Part shown: positions 1 to 6,968 of the stretch, one piece after another | Layout: each line of letters opens with the position of its first letter | Position numbering within the stretch: the stretch's first letter is position 1 | Source of the DNA: an uncultured Oribacterium sp. | GTDB lineage: Bacteria; Bacillota; Clostridia; Lachnospirales; Lachnospiraceae | Direction of reading: 5' to 3' | DNA: 19,238 nucleotides | Assembly (NCBI GenBank): GCA_934279105.1 | Contig: CAKQWR010000014.1 | Location: 1 to 19,238, forward strand | The notes under the pieces: generated by a model | What the model was told of the DNA's origin: nothing | What the model saw: the letters and a program-made list of their open reading frames with translations, nothing else | The model's database searches: none | Made by a program: the position numbers and the translations under genes

Positions 1-160
1 GAGTTTCCTTGATGGAAACTCTGTGTTGCGGAGGCTTCTAAGGAACAATACTCCAACTGGTTCTAAAGGGGCCGATTTTGATTTATTCACAGTCTCTTCG
101 TATGCCTTCCGATCGTTGCCCTCCGGTCTCTGTCGTTGCCACTTCAGACTCATCTTTGAT
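1..160. repeat. Long palindromic repeat, copy 1 (right half only)
   Basis: The window opens inside the central hairpin of a repeat also found at about 9363-9630 and 17131-17415. Visible here are the hairpin GAGTTTCC/GGAAACTC (1-20), the half-stem TTGCGGAGG (26-34), then ACTGGTTCTAAAGGGG and GCCGATTTTGAT, all shared with the other copies. From about 110 onward the sequence is specific to this copy. The left half lies outside the window, so pairing of the outer arm cannot be checked here. The element ends within a few bases of the stop codon of the minus-strand gene at 162, so it forms that gene's 3' flank. No coding role is seen. Confidence 0.85.
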
Positions 161-161
161 T

Positions 162-776
162 TTACCGAATCCACTTACGTGAAAAATGGGTGTCAAAAAA
201 GCTGATAAACGGTCCGAGGCCGAACGCACAGATCAGTGTTCCGAGGCCGATGAGTCCGCCAAGCAGGAACGTGATGAGAGCAGTCAATGCATCTGTAAAG
301 ATACGGCAGCCGAAATACGGAAACGCTGTATGATCGGCGATGCCGATGGCGAGGTAATCATACGGGGCGATACCGAGATTTGCGGTCTGGTACATCGAGA
401 CACCGATGGAAATAACCACTACACCGAGAAGAACAAAAACGAACTGAATCGGAAACGACGTCGCCACACCGAAGATTTTCTCGATATTCTGATAGAAAAA
501 GGTCACCATGTATCCGATGGCCACCCAGTTAAAAAAGGTTCCGAGGCCGATGTATTTCCGTCCCCATAGGATCTCGGCGATGAAAAAGAGTGTGTTCGCC
601 ATCAGATTCATGGTGCCGAGGGAAATACCGAGGAGCTCTGCAGCCCGAAGGTTCAGTGCCGTGATGGAGTCATTGCCCAGACCCGATTGTTTGAAAAAGG
701 CGATGCCCAGGGAAATGACGACACAGCCAAGGAGCATACCGACGATACGGCTTGTACTGATGTTGGTTTTCTGCAT
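162..776 (-). CDS. YczE/YitT-like integral membrane protein
   Basis: The product has 204 residues and about five hydrophobic segments, with almost no soluble part. It shows the internal duplication typical of YczE-type proteins: an N-terminal segment with GLGNDSITALN and a matching later one with NLGIAPYDYLAIG, each after a hydrophobic helix. Family members are plasma-membrane proteins of poorly known function; B. subtilis yczE lies next to the surfactin locus, and no substrate is established. The start is supported by GGAG nine bases upstream. It lies 68 bp behind the NlpC/P60 gene with no U-tract terminator between them, so cotranscription is possible. A palindromic repeat directly follows the stop codon. 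The family assignment is fairly secure; the function is unknown. Confidence 0.8.
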   Translation of the reverse strand: MQKTNISTSRIVGMLLGCVVISLGIAFFKQSGLGNDSITALNLRAAELLGISLGTMNLMANTLFFIAEILWGRKYIGLGTFFNWVAIGYMVTFFYQNIEKIFGVATSFPIQFVFVLLGVVVISIGVSMYQTANLGIAPYDYLAIGIADHTAFPYFGCRIFTDALTALITFLLGGLIGLGTLICAFGLGPFISFFDTHFSRKWIR

Positions 777-805
777 AAATAAATCTCCATTACATTTCGT
801 ATAGT

Positions 806-824
806 AGCCGTATGCCGTACGGCT
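806..824. promoter_or_regulatory. Short hairpin/palindrome between the NlpC/P60 and YczE-like genes
   Basis: AGCCGTA (806-812) and TACGGCT (818-824) form a perfect 7-bp inverted repeat around a 5-base loop, and it contains the 10-bp palindrome GCCGTACGGC (814-823). No T-run follows on the minus strand, so it does not look like an intrinsic terminator. It could be an operator, an RNA-processing hairpin or an incidental structure. Confidence 0.4.
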
Positions 825-844
825 GTATTCTGTTTCTTTATGAA

Positions 845-2503
845 TCAGTTGCCAATCACATTTCGAATGGCTACCGGTGTCCTGTAATTCCAGCGATAGA
901 TACGGATACCGGATCGGGTAGAAGCCGCATTGACCACCTGACCATTTCCGATGTACATACCGACATGGTTGATCGTACCACTGCGGTTTGCATAGAAAAT
1001 CAGATCACCCGGACGCATATCCTTACTGGTCACCTTTTGACCGGTTCTTGCTTGATCACGTGATACACGCGGCACATTGATGCCGAAGTTCTTCAGTACC
1101 GACTGCGTAAAACCGGAGCAGTCGCAGCCATGTGTGAGCGAGGTTCCGCCCCAGACGTAACGATTACCGACAAACTGGCAGGCGAAATTGACGATCTTAT
1201 TTCGGAACGCCATGGCTGCATTCGCCGCCTCCACTGCCGGATAATATTCGATGGCCTCCTGAAGCGCATACTGCACCGTGACATTATTGTCACGTGTCGA
1301 CACAAACGCTCCCTGCTCTTCATTATCATCATCACCGGCATCCAGCTCAAGCTGTACCCAGCCGTCGAGCTGATTCAACACGTTATAGCGCTGTCCAGAT
1401 GTAACGGCTGTCCAAGCCTGCGAATCGGTCGAGGCCTCGGAACGAACATTCAGGGATTCGGTATTCACGATAGCCATGACCTGCGCGTGCTGGACTGCAA
1501 GATTCTGCGCCGTATTCCCTGTCGCAATCAGGTCCTTTCGAACATATCCGGTAACCTTACCAGACTTTATTTTGTACCAGCCATTTTCCTCACCGAGGAT
1601 GTTGCACCCGGCATAACCTGGGAATTTACCGACGATGTTATTGATTCCGTCTTCCTTCGGTGAAGAACGGACATTAATATAGTCGCTCGCGAGGGAAACA
1701 CCGAGATTATCGTACATATTGAGTACTTTTGCCTTCAGGTTCAGAGTTCTTGCTTCATCAAGGCCATAATCAATCGATACATAGGCCGAATCCGCAGACA
1801 TGTAACAGGTATCGATGGTATCGATGTTGTCCGGTGCGATCTTGATCCAGCTCTGACCGGCACGGTCAAGTACCTGGTACTTTTCTCCCTTCGCTGCAGA
1901 ACCAACGGTATTCCCTTCCTCGATGACGGGGCCGGATCGCATCCGAAGGTGATCTGTGATGACCGTTGCACGCACTCTGATCAGCTCCGGTACCATCGCG
2001 ACAGCCTCTTCACCCGTCACGAGATAACGCTTCGACATATAACCATCCATGCCACCGGACTGCACATGCGCCCAGCCATCGGCCCCTTCCGGATCTATCT
2101 CCACGATATTCACCGCTGCACCATTCGTGAGCTCACCCATGATATTTGTAAGATCGTTCTGATTCGGCGCTGATCGGAAGTTGATATAGCTATCACACCT
2201 TACGATACCAAGGTTTTCATACTGTGCAAGTACGCGCGTCAGTGTATCCGCCTTCAGCTGATCCGTAAGTCGCTGAATCTGCGATTCGGTTGAAATCGCA
2301 CTTTCTGACTGCACATCGATTGAACTTTCGCTGGCGATCCTTCTTTCTTCTGCGACATTTTCTTTCTTTTTTCCTCCGGTAACGAGAACAGTGATCAGCG
2401 TCACCATTATAAGAACGAAGAAAACAATCGCTGAAATCAGAAGTAATTTCTGTTCGCGCTCGCTGAATCTGCTCTTTTTCGCTCTACTTCTAGGCTTTTC
2501 CAT
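845..2503 (-). CDS. Membrane-anchored SH3b-repeat NlpC/P60 peptidoglycan hydrolase
   Basis: The product has 552 residues. A basic N-terminus is followed by one membrane helix (about 19-42), so the bulk should lie outside the membrane. Four bacterial SH3-like domains follow (about 96-165, 175-245, 265-328, 340-405), then a C-terminal NlpC/P60 domain (about 435-552). The catalytic cysteine is in DCSGF (Cys462) and the histidine in INHVGMYIG (His513). The third polar position appears to be Asn525 (VVNAAS) rather than His. The family cleaves peptide bonds in the cell-wall stem peptide, with SH3b domains binding the wall. Domains 1 and 3 resemble each other (DSYINFRS, SDYINVRS), as do 2 and 4, suggesting duplication of a two-domain block. 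A GGGG ribosome site lies nine bases upstream of the start. Confidence 0.92.
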   Translation of the reverse strand: MEKPRSRAKKSRFSEREQKLLLISAIVFFVLIMVTLITVLVTGGKKKENVAEERRIASESSIDVQSESAISTESQIQRLTDQLKADTLTRVLAQYENLGIVRCDSYINFRSAPNQNDLTNIMGELTNGAAVNIVEIDPEGADGWAHVQSGGMDGYMSKRYLVTGEEAVAMVPELIRVRATVITDHLRMRSGPVIEEGNTVGSAAKGEKYQVLDRAGQSWIKIAPDNIDTIDTCYMSADSAYVSIDYGLDEARTLNLKAKVLNMYDNLGVSLASDYINVRSSPKEDGINNIVGKFPGYAGCNILGEENGWYKIKSGKVTGYVRKDLIATGNTAQNLAVQHAQVMAIVNTESLNVRSEASTDSQAWTAVTSGQRYNVLNQLDGWVQLELDAGDDDNEEQGAFVSTRDNNVTVQYALQEAIEYYPAVEAANAAMAFRNKIVNFACQFVGNRYVWGGTSLTHGCDCSGFTQSVLKNFGINVPRVSRDQARTGQKVTSKDMRPGDLIFYANRSGTINHVGMYIGNGQVVNAASTRSGIRIYRWNYRTPVAIRNVIGN

Positions 2504-2510
2504 ATAAAAT

Positions 2511-2557
2511 GCCCCTATCCTATAAACTCAAAATCACGAGCATTATAGCATAGGGGC
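2511..2557 (-). promoter_or_regulatory. Promoter of the NlpC/P60 gene inside a 15-bp inverted repeat
   Basis: On the minus strand an extended -10, TGC TATAAT (TATAAT at 2542-2547), lies about 40 bp before the start codon; no good -35 is visible. Arms at 2511-2525 and 2543-2557 are complementary at 14 of 15 positions with a 17-base spacer. One arm covers the -10 and the other contains the GGGG ribosome site. This fits a repressor operator over the promoter. In a read-through transcript from the ABC operon the same repeat would form a hairpin hiding the ribosome site. Confidence 0.6.
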
Positions 2558-2677
2558 CTTATATTTACATTATTTTTTTCAGGAGCACATGCATGGCAGT
2601 ACCGTTTCGGACTCCAAATCAGATTTCACCAACACATAATAAGGAGTTCCTGATGCCAGCCCTATGGGGTTCTGCCA

Positions 2678-3475
2678 TCATCGTGCGAGCATCATACGAT
2701 CGTTTGCGAAGGTTCCACCGGAGGCTTCCTCAAACTTCTGAAGGAGATCTTCCACGGTAAGCTTTTTCTTCTCTTCACCCGCGACATCATAGATGATCTT
2801 TCCATTATCCATCATGATGAGACGATTTCCGATGCGGATTGCGTCATTCATATTATGGGTAACCATGAGGGCCGTCAGATGATTTTCCTCTACGATTTCC
2901 TCGGTGAGAGCCAGCACCTTCGATGCCGTTTTCGGATCAAGTGCTGCAGTATGCTCATCCAGAAGCAGAAGATGCGGTCGCTTAAGTGTTGCCATAAGAA
3001 GTGTCAGCGCCTGTCGCTGACCACCGGACAGAAGGCCTACCTTACTGGTCATACGGCTCTGAAGACCGAGACCGAGGCGCTCGAGGGAATCTTTATAAAA
3101 CTCACGCTCCTTCGGAGTAACCGCCCAGCGAAGGTGTCTCCGCTCACCTCTTCGAAACGCGAGCGCCATATTTTCTTCAATCTGCATGTCGGCTGCCGTA
3201 CCCTTCATCGGATCCTGGAAAACTCGACCGATGTACTTCGCACGCTTGCACTCCGGCTGCTTCGTGATATTTTCACCATCGATTTCGATGATGCCCGAAT
3301 CAACCGGGTATGCGCCGGCAATCATGTTCAGAAGTGTCGATTTACCAGCACCATTTCCACCGATGATCGTTACGAAATCGCCATCATTCAGCGTCAGGTT
3401 GATACCACGCAATGCCTTCTTTTCATTGACGGTTCCCTTATTAAAGGTTTTTCGTACATTCTTGATTACTAACAT
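2678..3475 (-). CDS. ABC importer ATP-binding protein (TrpXYZ-like system)
   Basis: The product has 265 residues. Walker A is GGNGAGKST (39-47), Q-loop Gln87, signature LSGGQ (149-153), Walker B LLLLDEH (169-175) and H-loop His207. This is a complete ABC ATPase that powers the partner permease from the cytoplasmic face. It starts three bases behind the permease stop, with AAGGAGG inside the end of that gene, so the two are cotranscribed. The set of a PF04392-type lipoprotein, a branched-chain-type permease and this ATPase is what is usually called the putative TrpXYZ/ABC.X4 importer. Some members are predicted to carry tryptophan or tyrosine; the substrate here is not shown by sequence. Confidence 0.93.
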   Translation of the reverse strand: MLVIKNVRKTFNKGTVNEKKALRGINLTLNDGDFVTIIGGNGAGKSTLLNMIAGAYPVDSGIIEIDGENITKQPECKRAKYIGRVFQDPMKGTAADMQIEENMALAFRRGERRHLRWAVTPKEREFYKDSLERLGLGLQSRMTSKVGLLSGGQRQALTLLMATLKRPHLLLLDEHTAALDPKTASKVLALTEEIVEENHLTALMVTHNMNDAIRIGNRLIMMDNGKIIYDVAGEEKKKLTVEDLLQKFEEASGGTFANDRMMLAR

Positions 3476-3478
3476 CGC

Positions 3479-4429
3479 TTATGCCTCCTTCTGCTCCAAC
3501 TCGTCCGCATCTTCATCCTCGGATACGCTCTCACGATAGCTCTTCGCTGCCCGATACTTCTGCATTGCTACAGGGATGCAGAGAGCCAGCGCTACGATGA
3601 CTGCTGAAAGAAGCTTCATATCATTTGCCTTCATGCCGAGACGAAGAACGACGGCACGAATCACGAAGTAGATTACACATCCAATAACAGCGGAGCTCAG
3701 ACGCAATGCGAAATTTCGTGCACGAGCGAAAATGACTTCACCGATGACGATGGATGCAAGGCCGATGACGATGGCACCGGTACCCATACCTACATCCGCA
3801 TACTTCGTAGACTGACATACGAGTGCACCGGAGAGGCCACAGAGAACATTGGCAATCACAAGACCCAGAAGCTTTGCATGATTCGTGTCTACACCGAGTG
3901 CTCGAATCATATCCTCGTTATTACCGGTTGCACGAAGCGCAGCACCAAGTTCTGTTCCGAAAAACCAGTAGAGTACTGCAATCAGTGCAATCGCAACAAT
4001 CAAACCGACAATCAGTGTCGCCTGAGACTGGGTGATGCCGAGTTTATCGACCCAGAAGGTAATGTCGGATGGAATCTTATTGACCGACTGATTCGATTTA
4101 TCCGACATGATACGCAGGTTGATGGACCAGAGTGAAATCTGGGTCAGGATTCCTGCGAGAATCGCCGGAATTCCGAAAAAGGTATGTAAAACACCGGTCA
4201 CAGCACCTGCTACACCACCTGCCAGTGCGCCACAAACCATTGCGAGGGTCGGATCGAGTCCTGCGAGCATCATCGTCGCGCACACGCAGCCACCCAGAGC
4301 GAAGGCACCATCCGTCGTCATATCGGCGATGTTTAAAAGTTTAAAGGTGATATAGACGCCGAGCACCATCATCGACCAGATGAGGCCCTGTGACACAGCG
4401 CCAAGCAGTGATGCAAGTAAACCGTTCAT
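3479..4429 (-). CDS. ABC importer permease (TrpXYZ-like system)
   Basis: The product has 316 residues and about eight hydrophobic helices. It is of the branched-chain amino-acid permease type, with conserved patches such as GALVCQSTKYADVGMGTG and ATGNNEDMIRALGV that contact the ATPase in this fold. The reading frame is open to 4510, but the start at 4429 is chosen because AGGAGG lies just upstream and the hydrophobic region begins there; the extra 27 residues would overlap the leader. The C-terminus is an acidic cytoplasmic tail. It is transcribed from its own promoter (4545-4576) behind a terminator that follows the lipoprotein gene, and it is followed after three bases by the ATPase gene. 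Confidence 0.92.
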   Translation of the reverse strand: MNGLLASLLGAVSQGLIWSMMVLGVYITFKLLNIADMTTDGAFALGGCVCATMMLAGLDPTLAMVCGALAGGVAGAVTGVLHTFFGIPAILAGILTQISLWSINLRIMSDKSNQSVNKIPSDITFWVDKLGITQSQATLIVGLIVAIALIAVLYWFFGTELGAALRATGNNEDMIRALGVDTNHAKLLGLVIANVLCGLSGALVCQSTKYADVGMGTGAIVIGLASIVIGEVIFARARNFALRLSSAVIGCVIYFVIRAVVLRLGMKANDMKLLSAVIVALALCIPVAMQKYRAAKSYRESVSEDEDADELEQKEA

Positions 4430-4515
4430 GAAGTTTCCTCCTGAAATAAAAAATAAGGTTGTATCCTGCGCCCCAAAACACCTCCCTAAGCTGTCGATGC
4501 ATTCTGTCACATAGA

Positions 4516-4527
4516 CGCTTTAAAGCG
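4516..4527. promoter_or_regulatory. 12-bp palindromic operator candidate, permease promoter
   Basis: CGCTTTAAAGCG is a perfect 12-bp palindrome centred about 26 bp downstream of the centre of the -10 box of the permease promoter. The identical 12-mer occurs at 5794-5805 in the lipoprotein gene promoter at nearly the same distance from its -10. Repetition at matched positions in two promoters of one transport system argues for a shared DNA-binding regulator. Which regulator is not known. Confidence 0.65.
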
Positions 4528-4544
4528 CTGATACAACTTCTCAT

Positions 4545-4576
4545 ATAATAGGACTTTAGTACTTTAAAGTCAACAA
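4545..4576 (-). promoter_or_regulatory. Promoter of the permease-ATPase genes
   Basis: Minus strand: -35 TTGACT, a 17-bp spacer, then -10 TATTAT (4545-4550). The spacer and -35 contain ACTTTAAAGT (4561-4570), a perfect 10-bp palindrome related to the downstream operator candidate. A repressor bound there would cover the -35. The promoter lies directly after the terminator of the lipoprotein gene, so permease and ATPase can be made independently of it. Confidence 0.8.
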
Positions 4577-4582
4577 TTAATG

Positions 4583-4611
4583 TAAAAAGGGCGAAGCCTG
4601 TGCTCCGCCCT
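4583..4611 (-). terminator. Intrinsic terminator after the ABC lipoprotein gene
   Basis: On the minus strand a 10-bp stem AGGGCGGAGC/GCTTCGCCCT (one G-U pair) with a 4-base loop is followed by TTTTTACA. It lies between the lipoprotein gene and the permease promoter, so most transcripts of the binding protein should end here. This would uncouple its level from the membrane components. Confidence 0.85.
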
Positions 4612-4701
4612 CGGTTTTAAGAAAATAATTTCATAATTGCTTCGACGATCCACATCGTCATAGGTAGATTATTCTCTCATACATGTTTATTTAACAGGAT
4701 A

Positions 4702-5739
4702 TTACTTCTTTATAGATGAAACATCGATACCGAGTGCATCTGCAGTCTCCTGATTCACTGCAACGGTGCACTTATCTGCACTCAGATATCCGATTGGGAT
4801 ATCTGCAGGATTCTTGCCATCCTTCAGAATCTCAACTGCCTGCTCACCTGCCATGTAGCCGAGCTGGTAGTAGTCGATACCATACGTTGCAAGGCCGCCT
4901 TCATTGACCATGTTCTCCTCACCGCAGATGATCGGAATCTTATTATCGGTCGCTACAGAGGCAACGGTTGCCATACCAGCGGCGATGGTGTTATCGGTCG
5001 GTGCATAGATGACATCCACCTTACCGATCATGGACTCTACGACGGTCTGGATCTCGTTGGAGCTGGAAACAGTGTAATCTGCGTGCGCGAGACCGGCCTT
5101 ATCACAGGCATCTCTTGCCATTTGTGCCTGAATCTCAGAATTAGACTCGGCGGTACAGAAGAGAATACCAACGGACTTCGCATCCGGAAGAAGCTGCTTC
5201 AGAAGATCGATCTGTTCCGCCACCGGCGTCAGATCGGAGGTACCGGTAACATTTCCGCCAGGAGCATCATTTGAAGCTACGAGTCCGGATTCAGCCGGAT
5301 CGGTAACCGCAGAAAGAACGATCGGAATCGTCGTAGTTGCTGCAGAAGCTGCCTGTGCAGCCGGTGTTGCAATCGCATAGATAAGGTCATCACCATCATT
5401 TACAAACTTCTCTGCGATGGTCTGGCATGCAGACTGCTCTCCAGATGCATTCTGCTGATCGATTTCATAAGAAATACCAGAATCATCCAGTGCCTTTACG
5501 AAGCCTTCATTTGCTTTATCGAGTGCTGCGTGCTGAACGAGCTGGAGTACACCGATCTTATAGGTCTTACCATCCGACGCTGCGGCCGCTGTCGTCGCAT
5601 CCGTCTCCGCTGCCGCGGTCGTATCAGCCGCTGCGGCGGTCGTCGCCGTCGGTGTGGAGCTGGAGCCACAGGCACTTAAGGAGGCTACAAGCATCATTGC
5701 AGCCATGGAAATCGCTGTGAATCTGTTCATTTTCTTCAT
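4702..5739 (-). CDS. ABC importer substrate-binding lipoprotein (PF04392 type)
   Basis: The product has 345 residues. A signal peptide ends in the lipobox LSAC with the lipid-carrying Cys24, followed by a low-complexity Ala/Thr/Asp linker (about 25-56). The mature part begins KTYKIGVLQLVQHAALD and has the two-lobed periplasmic-binding fold of the ABC.X4/TrpX group (DLIYAIATPAAQAA, IPIVLSAVTDP, DVIYAPTDNTIA, GEENMVNEGGLATYGIDYYQLG). It should sit on the outer face of the membrane and deliver a small ligand to the permease. A GAGGAG ribosome site precedes the ATG. It has its own promoter and terminator, so it is probably the most abundant component. Tryptophan or tyrosine is a guess from related systems; the ligand is not determined. 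Confidence 0.93.
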   Translation of the reverse strand: MKKMNRFTAISMAAMMLVASLSACGSSSTPTATTAAAADTTAAAETDATTAAAASDGKTYKIGVLQLVQHAALDKANEGFVKALDDSGISYEIDQQNASGEQSACQTIAEKFVNDGDDLIYAIATPAAQAASAATTTIPIVLSAVTDPAESGLVASNDAPGGNVTGTSDLTPVAEQIDLLKQLLPDAKSVGILFCTAESNSEIQAQMARDACDKAGLAHADYTVSSSNEIQTVVESMIGKVDVIYAPTDNTIAAGMATVASVATDNKIPIICGEENMVNEGGLATYGIDYYQLGYMAGEQAVEILKDGKNPADIPIGYLSADKCTVAVNQETADALGIDVSSIKK

Positions 5740-5770
5740 AATTCTTCTCCTCTGTTTATCCGCTTTTATC

Positions 5771-5805
5771 CTTTAAAGCCTCGTTAACTTTAACGCTTTA
5801 AAGCG
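5771..5805. promoter_or_regulatory. Palindromic operator candidates, lipoprotein promoter
   Basis: CGCTTTAAAGCG (5794-5805) is identical to the 12-mer at 4516-4527. A second partial site, CTTTAAAG (5771-5778), is centred 25 bp further downstream. Both lie in the transcribed leader just past the -10. The arrangement suggests co-regulation of both parts of the transporter by one dimeric repressor; no riboswitch or T-box features are seen. Confidence 0.65.
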
Positions 5806-5821
5806 GATTAGTTATGAGAGT

Positions 5822-5849
5822 ATTATAGCGCGTTTTTTTTCAAATGCAA
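5822..5849 (-). promoter_or_regulatory. Promoter of the ABC lipoprotein gene
   Basis: Minus strand: -35 TTGCAT, a 16-bp spacer containing an A8 run, and a consensus -10 TATAAT (5822-5827). The predicted transcript has a leader of about 75 bases carrying the CTTTAAAG palindromes. Confidence 0.8.
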
Positions 5850-5861
5850 GAAAGAATTATA

Positions 5862-5888
5862 GAAAAAGCCGTGGCGATCACCACGACT
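5862..5888 (-). terminator. Intrinsic terminator after the GTPase pair
   Basis: On the minus strand an 8-bp stem AGTCGTGG/CCACGGCT (one G-U pair) with a 6-base loop is followed by TTTTTC. It lies about 20 bases behind the stop codon at 5910 and isolates the GTPase operon from the ABC promoter. Confidence 0.85.
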
Positions 5889-5909
5889 TATATCTCATAT
5901 AATTTATAA

Positions 5910-6956
5910 TCAGAATGTCACGACATCCTCAATCGGACCTGTACGAACGATGGACTTGAGATGCAGTACCGGACCCTCGCCACTGTACTCTTCTCTCTCT
6001 TCCAGCGCAACCGTAGCGGTCAGCTTCGCCCAGTCTCTGGTCTTGAACGGTGCGATGACTGCAGGATCTGCCTTCGCCACGAATCCAAGGAAGGTCATAT
6101 CGGCAGCGCAGCAGGTCATGGCCATACGTCCCGGAATAAATTCATCGGCCGGAGAGCCCTGACGCTTCAGCACCATCGCGGTAAAGCTGATATCCTTTCC
6201 GATATAGCGATCCGGATTATCCATACAGTCAACGAACCAGATACCATAATCTTCCGGCTTTAACTCGATATGCGCCTCATTGAGATCATACGGGAGATCC
6301 TCCGGCAGCATATCCTGCTGAATCTCGCCGTTCTTATCCTCGAGAATCAGCATTGCCCCCTGTCCCATCGCCCGAATCTTGCGGCGGAAGTCCACGAGCT
6401 GTTCGCTAGAGACATTGTCGCAACGGTTAACGATGGCGAGCTCTGCTTCTCGAAGCATCTGTCCGAGGAAGCTACGCATGTTGTTGTTATTGATGTAAAT
6501 ACCCAGTGTCGAACCATCCATGATGGTGATGACCTGATAGATCGCCCAGCTCTCCGGCATGGACAGCACATAATTCGCCGGACGTCCCTGGTCCTTCGCA
6601 AGCTCCTGTTCGGACATCGGGCCACCATAGAGATCATCCTGGTTCCACATACCGTTCCACTCGATGATGACACGCTCCGGTTGATACTGTGCCTGCAGTT
6701 TCGAAAGATACTCCTCGTTGAAGTCGGTCTCCTTCTCCATGCGGACAGCAACCGTGTGATACTTTTCAAGGGTTGCCTCATCGTACTCAGACTCACCGTC
6801 CTCGCACATAAGGAGAAGTGTCGTACCTTCCGCCTGGAAATACTCCTGTGCCATCGTGTATTTGATAAACTCGGTCTTGCCGGCCTCAAGGAAGCCGTTG
6901 ATCAGGAATACAGGAATCTGATCATCCCGTAACTCGTAATTATCACTAGTTGCCAT
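5910..6956 (-). CDS. G3E (CobW-like) GTPase fused to a DUF1980-like C-terminal domain
   Basis: The product has 348 residues. The N-terminal half is a G3E GTPase: P-loop GFLEAGKT (21-28), the switch-like VIIEWNG (97-102) and the guanine-specificity motif NRCD (177-180). The CxCC metal motif expected after the second strand is absent; that region reads LLLMCEDGESEYDEA. The C-terminal part (about 235-345) resembles the TIGR03943/DUF1980 domain of YcgQ-type proteins, with FIPGRMAMTCCAADM carrying a Cys-Cys pair (282-283). It starts 12 bases behind the Cys/His-rich GTPase with AGGAG upstream, so the two form an operon and probably act on the same metal. DUF1980 proteins usually accompany a membrane permease; none is seen here. 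The exact role is inferred. Confidence 0.85.
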   Translation of the reverse strand: MATSDNYELRDDQIPVFLINGFLEAGKTEFIKYTMAQEYFQAEGTTLLLMCEDGESEYDEATLEKYHTVAVRMEKETDFNEEYLSKLQAQYQPERVIIEWNGMWNQDDLYGGPMSEQELAKDQGRPANYVLSMPESWAIYQVITIMDGSTLGIYINNNNMRSFLGQMLREAELAIVNRCDNVSSEQLVDFRRKIRAMGQGAMLILEDKNGEIQQDMLPEDLPYDLNEAHIELKPEDYGIWFVDCMDNPDRYIGKDISFTAMVLKRQGSPADEFIPGRMAMTCCAADMTFLGFVAKADPAVIAPFKTRDWAKLTATVALEEREEYSGEGPVLHLKSIVRTGPIEDVVTF

Positions 6957-6968
6957 AAAAACTCCTAT

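Noticed and set aside
5740..5860. T-box or amino-acid riboswitch upstream of the TrpXYZ-like importer
   Set aside because: The leader is only about 75 bases with no T-box sequence, no antiterminator and no terminator before the gene. Palindromic DNA sites are seen instead.
6270..6932. 220-codon plus-strand frame opposite the second GTPase
   Set aside because: It is the antisense shadow of a well-supported GTPase gene, with no ribosome site and no recognisable protein family.
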